Positions 7,365 through 11,115 of a stretch of 11,115 bases of DNA are shown piece after piece. A program made the position numbers and the translations under genes. Position 1 is the first letter of the stretch. Every line of letters starts with the position of its first letter. The stretch comes from Hondaea fermentalgiana. Its lineage: Eukaryota > Sar > Bigyra > Thraustochytrida > Thraustochytriidae. The stretch spans positions 34,959-46,073 of the forward strand of contig NPFB01000209.1 in assembly GCA_014084085.1 (NCBI GenBank). Reading direction: 5' to 3'. The notes under the pieces were generated by a model, which saw only the letters and a program-made list of their open reading frames with translations, was not told where the DNA came from and made no database searches.

Positions 7365-8700
7365 CAAACGACCCTCCAAGCACGGCAAGGGCAAGCCCAG
7401 GAACCCGAGACGAGGCCAGGCAAGACGTGCAAGCCCTGGTTCTCTGTCAGCTGCAGCTGCTGCAGGCCGCGGCGATCGATCGCGCGGCGGCGACGCGACT
7501 GCGACGCGACTGCGACGCGGCCTGTGCTGCCGGCCGCGGCCAGGTGCTGCGCTGCAGACGGGCGGGCCTGGAAGGAACGAAGCGGACGATGCGCGCGCGA
7601 GGTCGCAGTGACTCTCACGAAAAGGCTCCTTGCCGCTGCCTGGAAGCAGGCAACCAAGAAAAGTATACCGTAATCGCAACAAAGGGAGCGAGCTACTGCT
7701 ACTACAACCTTGGCGAGTTGCTGCCAGCTGCCGGTTGCAGGGCCGACTTCGATTTCCTCATGGCCGATCAAATGGTTGCTATCGATCGCATGGCCGACCA
7801 ATCGGCAGACAATTCGATCTATGGTCGACTCGATCTTGCGAGTGGCCACTCCAGTTGTGCTCGCTGCGAGCAACCCCATGGTGCAAATGACGAGGTAAGT
7901 AAATGTCTGCAGCCCGCGCCAGGAAGGGGGAATGGCGACGCGACCAACACGCAGGACGGCGCAGGCTCCCTCGCCGCGCGGCCGACCGACCCAATCCATC
8001 CAACCAGCGTCGCGCCCGATCACGACGCGCCAGGCCGCCATCACGCGCGGCCCGGGCGGGCGGGCGGCCGGGCGGCCGGGGTAGAGACGCAGCGCCGCGT
8101 CCGCAGGCAGGCTCGAGCTGCGCTGCCGCGTCGCGTCGCCACGCCGTGCGGACTTGCGAGCCGAGGAGAAAGAGAGCGAGAAGGCGCCGTTTGAGCCGAG
8201 GCGGAGCGCGGCACGGCGCGGCCTGGCAGAGCGCGGGGAGACGAGGCGGCGCTCCAGGCTCCGCGGCGCGGCAGCGGGCGGGCGGCGAGGGAGGGCGTCA
8301 CGCCGGAGGCAGGCGGGGCCTGCGCTTGGACCTGGAGCGATGCGGCGGTCGCGATGCGGCGGGCATGTGGAACGAATGGAATGGAAGAGGATAGCAACGA
8401 AGGGGCTCGCACCGTGAGCGCCATCTTGGGGGACCTGGGCGGCCCCACGGCACGGCGCAGGAGAGCAAATGCGAGAAGCTCGGCGGGGCAAAGCGAAGTT
8501 CTGCAGTCGCTCGCTCGGGCGGGGCGGGCGAGCGGGAGTGAAGGCTTGAATTCGGACTTGGGCTTTGGGATGCGGTCGCGGACTCGAAACCGGGGTGCAG
8601 GGAGGAAGAGCACTCGATCGCAGAGCCCAGTTCATCGCCCGCTCCTACAATCTCGTTGCCCGCTCCAGATAGATGAGCTGTCCAAACGTCGACCGCGCCC
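7365..8700. other. Gene-free, very GC-rich region C
   Basis: Long open frames exist on both strands (plus 7427-8194; minus 7352-8635). Their translations are Arg/Ala/Ser/Pro-rich, overlap each other and match no family I know, as expected where GC richness suppresses stop codons. Notable content: an 11-bp tandem repeat (7490-7519), an isolated GAG|GTAAGT splice-donor-like site at 7893-7901, and a G/C-rich island with GGGC and GGCC words (about 8045-8080). Confidence 0.55.
7490..7519. repeat. 11-bp tandem repeat, about 2.7 copies
   Basis: The unit GCGACGCGACT occurs at 7490-7500 and 7501-7511, followed by a partial copy to 7519. It is internally repetitive (GCGAC words) and lies in no supported gene. 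Confidence 0.85.
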
Positions 8701-8715
8701 ATCTCGCCGTGCGTG

Positions 8716-8750
8716 CTGCTCTGCTCTGCTCGGCTCGGCTCTGCTCGGCG
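8716..8750. repeat. Pentanucleotide array CTGCT/CGGCT, 7 units
   Basis: Seven consecutive pentamers alternate between CTGCT and CGGCT (last unit CGGCG). The period is exactly five, so it is not coding slippage. It is one of several pentamer arrays in this gene-free block. Confidence 0.85.
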
Positions 8751-8890
8751 AACTCGAAGGCCGCGTCGTCATCGCCTGACCTGCTTTGGCGTCGTTTGGA
8801 GAGAGCTTCGCCGTGAGCAGGTTGGTTCTTGGTTGCCAGGTTCGAGAGGCTGGTCGTCCGTTCTTATTCTTGGTTGCTCGCTCGGTTGCT

Positions 8891-8905
8891 TGCAGTGCAG
8901 TGCAG
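8891..8905. repeat. (TGCAG)3
   Basis: Three perfect TGCAG units. Short, listed because it shares the five-base period with the arrays at 6813, 8716 and 10291. Confidence 0.7.
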
Positions 8906-9328
8906 TTGGTTGTTGGCTTGTATACTAGTACAGTCAACTGGTCGCTGTCGCTTGCAGCGGGTGAATGAATTGAACGGACGTTGCTGTCGGTCGATCGATC
9001 GAAGCCGCGAACCGCCGCGACATAGGAAGAAGGAAGGGCCCCACGGACAATCGATGGCACGGCGCGCACGAGGAGCGCCTCAAGCAAGCCAGGCTCCAGG
9101 ACGAGGGACGCGCTGGACGGCAAGACTCTTGGAAACGAAGGGGGCGAAAGGAAGGTAGCGAGAGCGCCTCTCACGCCAGGATGCGTCTGCGGTGCAGGGC
9201 GGCGGCTTTCAGCCAGCCAAGAAACGATGCGAAGAACGTGACGGCCCACAGTGGCTGTGGCATTTCACAGTGGGCCCACAGTCATATGTATCCTGGTGCT
9301 TCCGCAAGACTCACCGATCGCGTAACAG

Positions 9329-9356
9329 GCACGCACGCACGCACGCACGCACGCAC
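9329..9356. repeat. (GCAC)7 microsatellite
   Basis: Seven perfect GCAC tetramers. In one frame it produces a Thr-His-Ala-Arg repeat, which explains the spurious peptide seen there. Confidence 0.95.
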
Positions 9357-9642
9357 CGGCAGGCAAGCAGGTGCAACTGCGCCAGAATCTGGCCTCAGAA
9401 ACCACGGCAGCTGCAGCTTGAAGCCATGGGAAGGCCAAGGGCAGAGCTACGAGCGAACGTCAACCGCTCTGGGCGCGCGACCCTGGCTGGCGGCAGCTGC
9501 AGGGCGAAAGTATGCCTATGAGAAGATGCACGCTTGCGAGAAAAGAAGAAGCGAACGTACGGCCGGAGCGCTTCAGCCGAGCCGGCGCCACCCTTGGCGG
9601 CAGCGGTTGGTAGGTAATATGGAGGTGGGGGGCGGAAAGGAC

Positions 9643-9665
9643 GAGGAGGAGGAGAAAAAAAGGGG
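9643..9665. repeat. Homopurine run
   Basis: Twenty-three consecutive purines: GAG triplets, then A7, then G4. It extends leftward as a purine-rich zone from about 9620 with only three pyrimidines. Such tracts can form triplex DNA, but no function is evident. Confidence 0.7.
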
Positions 9666-10290
9666 CGACTTCTTTTCTGGTCCGGGAGGCGTGCAAAACT
9701 TCGTTCTAGGCCGATCGTTTTCGCACAAGCCGCGCACGTACGAGAGGCGGAGAGGCGTCCGAGCGTCTCGCACACGACGCCGCCAGGAACCCTTGCGGTC
9801 TCGTGCCTTCGAAGCTTTTCGTCCCGGCCAAGAGCGAGGCCATGAGTCTTGCCAGGTGTAGCGATGGGACAAGTGGGCCGGACCAAGGTAGCCAGTGGAT
9901 TTTTCCGAAGGACTCGCTCGTCTCGCGTGGCATACCTCGCGTGCAGCCTTCTCGCTTATTTTTGACGAGTCTCGAAGTGCTTCGAAATCAAACGCTTGGC
10001 TATGGTCCGGCAGAACGCATCCAGCGAGTCTTAGCAGCAGCAGCCAGATAGCAACGATTGATTCGTGTTACAGTTGCGGCCAAAAATTCGGTCACCGGCT
10101 TCACTTCCGCGTATGGTCGCGCCTGCTAAAGCAAGGACTAGCAGGAAGACTTGTTTGCGTGGGAGCAAGAGAGCACTCAATTTTTCTCTCGGGACGTTGC
10201 AACCGTCGAAGGCGCATGAGTAGATAGATACAATGGCTGGAGATTGGGCTTTTGTGCGGCTGCAGCTGCAATGAGCGGCAGCGGGACGCG

Positions 10291-10315
10291 TCATGTCATG
10301 TCATGCCAAGTCATG
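10291..10315. repeat. (TCATG)n pentamer repeat
   Basis: Three tandem TCATG units (10291-10305), a CCAAG spacer, then a fourth unit (10311-10315). Confidence 0.8.
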
Positions 10316-10517
10316 CCGTGCTGCTGCCGCTGCCGTTGGCAGTCGCTGTCGCGGGCCATCGTTAGCGGTACGCGACGAAGCGCACCTTCGTGGTGAGCTT
10401 CTGGCGATTCTCGCTCCAGAGAGAAGTGTGACAAGTACACTGGCAGGCGATGTTTCTGGGCTCGCCGTTTGCAGAGTGACTGCCGCAAGAGTCGTTCCAG
10501 AAAGTACGTGACCATGC

Positions 10518-10534
10518 TCTACCTTTAAGGTAGA
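10518..10534. repeat. 17-nt inverted repeat (8 + 1 + 8)
   Basis: TCTACCTT and its complement AAGGTAGA flank a single T. The loop is too short for an RNA hairpin unless the stem frays, so a dimer-type protein site or chance are the main options. Confidence 0.6.
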
Positions 10535-10740
10535 CCAGAGAATGCATGCCCACTTGCTTGTGTGCTTGCAATTTGGAAGAACAAGAGTGCTTTAAGCGAG
10601 CGGAAGAGCAAGCTATCTAGCTATTGCTAGCTGTGACTTAGGATCTGAGGTAAGAAAAGATGAGAGCGTCAGTGAATTTTCCTCCTCTCCACAAGCAAGC
10701 ACGCGCGTGACTCTGGGCAAGATGGAGACACCAGCCATGA

Positions 10741-10779
10741 GACCCAGAGTTCTCCAAATCGAGGTTGGACCCAGAGTTC
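10741..10779. repeat. 12-bp direct repeat, 27-bp period
   Basis: GACCCAGAGTTC occurs at 10741-10752 and again, unchanged, at 10768-10779. The sequence between the copies is not repeated. Confidence 0.8.
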
Positions 10780-10813
10780 CCCTCTCGTCTTCCACTGTGT
10801 AGAGTAGACGAGC

Positions 10814-10819
10814 AATAAA
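10814..10819 (+). promoter_or_regulatory. Possible poly(A) signal AATAAA
   Basis: A perfect AATAAA precedes AAGC repeats. No plus-strand gene upstream can be supported, so it would matter only if an unrecognised transcript ends here. Confidence 0.15.
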
Positions 10820-11062
10820 GCAAGCAAGCAGAGGCACACGAATATGGCTCGCAAGCTAGGCAGGGTGGCGGTTGTAGCTCGCGTGATTAAGTATGCGCCG
10901 CCGCGGCGGCTCGGGGCGAACTGGATTGCGCCGGCAGCAAATCCGAATTGAGAGATCTTGCGGGGGGCAATTCGCTGCCATAAGGTTTGACCGAGAAGAC
11001 ATCATTCAAGAACAAGAAACGAAAAAGAAAAAGTGACCCAAGAGTGCACACGGCTCCACGGT

Positions 11063-11115
<53 letters not shown>
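11063..11115. repeat. (GCAA)n microsatellite running off the window
   Basis: Perfect GCAA (equally AAGC, or CTTG on the other strand) tetramers fill the last 53 bases, more than 13 units, and continue past the edge. The same motif appears in short form at 10820-10831 and 10693-10700. It is not a recognised telomere repeat. Confidence 0.95.

Larger units (their letters stand above)
8701..9870. other. Gene-free region D
   Basis: No credible gene is seen. Frames of about 200 codons occur on both strands (plus 9181-9861, minus 8632-9249), but they read through microsatellites and show no domain. The stretch includes pentamer arrays (8716-8750, 8891-8905), TCGATCGATCGA at 8991-9002, a GTGGGCCCAC palindrome (about 9270-9280), a GCAC array and a 23-base pure purine run (9643-9665). 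Confidence 0.55.
9871..11062. other. Gene-free region E
   Basis: No gene, tRNA or other RNA gene is recognised. Composition is closer to balanced than in regions C and D. Contents include TCATG repeats, a 17-nt inverted repeat at 10518-10534, a 12-bp direct repeat (10741/10768), an AATAAA at 10814-10819 followed by AAGC tetramers, and an A/G-rich run near 11010-11033. Short frames on both strands are all under 115 codons and featureless. Confidence 0.55.

Noticed and set aside
7427..8194. 255-codon plus-strand open frame
   Set aside because: No recognisable motif, and the second half is Arg/Ala-rich low complexity. Kept only as a low-interest finding because of the donor-like site at 7893.
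7352..8635. 427-codon minus-strand open frame in the gene-free block
   Set aside because: The translation is Arg/Ala/Pro/Ser-rich with no domain, it overlaps a 255-codon frame on the other strand, and it runs through palindromic and repeat tracts. GC-rich DNA has few stop codons, so length alone is weak evidence.
8830..8860. GGTTCGAGAGGC resembling a tRNA T-arm
   Set aside because: The flanking bases do not form a five-base-pair stem around a seven-base loop, and no A box or acceptor stem fits.
9181..9861. 226-codon plus-strand frame
   Set aside because: It includes the peptide encoded by the GCAC microsatellite and otherwise basic low-complexity sequence; no family resemblance.
11063..11115. 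Telomere repeat
   Set aside because: GCAA/CTTG is not a known telomeric unit, and the array lacks the TTAGGG-like G-rich pattern.

Overview
The window looks like nuclear DNA from a GC-rich, gene-dense microbial eukaryote with few introns. It carries one long gene of clearly eukaryotic type (WD40 repeats, TBC domain and long coiled coil, as in the centriolar/ciliary protein TBC1D31). It also has a cytosolic fatty-acid-binding-protein-like gene and a broken eukaryotic-type topoisomerase II copy. There are no bacterial operons or Shine-Dalgarno spacing, and intergenic DNA is full of 4-5 bp simple repeats. TBC1D31 is typical of lineages that build cilia or flagella. A zoospore-forming protist such as a thraustochytrid-type stramenopile would fit, but this is a guess from style and no sequence here proves the taxon.

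Layout: 1-726 holds no gene I can defend; its 300-720 part is AT-richer and has a possible poly(A) signal. Positions 727-1427 hold a degenerate topoisomerase II relic on the + strand: the end of TOPRIM and the start of the DNA-cleavage domain, broken by a stop codon and a frameshift and lacking both gene ends. TBC1D31 follows on the same strand (1624-5091, open from 1468). Its stop codon lies in the first unit of a perfect 30-bp tandem repeat (5085-5202). A tail-to-tail gap of about 390 bp leads to a minus-strand gene (5485-6117) for a FABP/lipocalin-fold protein with a C-terminal polyglutamine tail. A TATA box for it lies near 6350.

From about 6400 to 11115 no gene could be supported on either strand. 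The DNA is GC-rich, with many short tandem repeats (ATGGC, AAAC, TAGC, GCAC, CTGCT/CGGCT, TCATG, GCAA), repeated ATCGATCG palindromes and a 20-bp perfect palindrome. Open frames there, including one of 427 codons, read as low-complexity Arg/Ala/Ser/Pro translations of GC-rich DNA.

The two intact genes have no evident shared pathway: one is a probable centrosome/cilium scaffold, the other a probable small-lipophile binder. The best leads are the topoisomerase II relic just upstream of TBC1D31, the stop-codon-spanning repeat, the FABP-polyQ fusion and the palindrome-rich 5-kb gene-free block.
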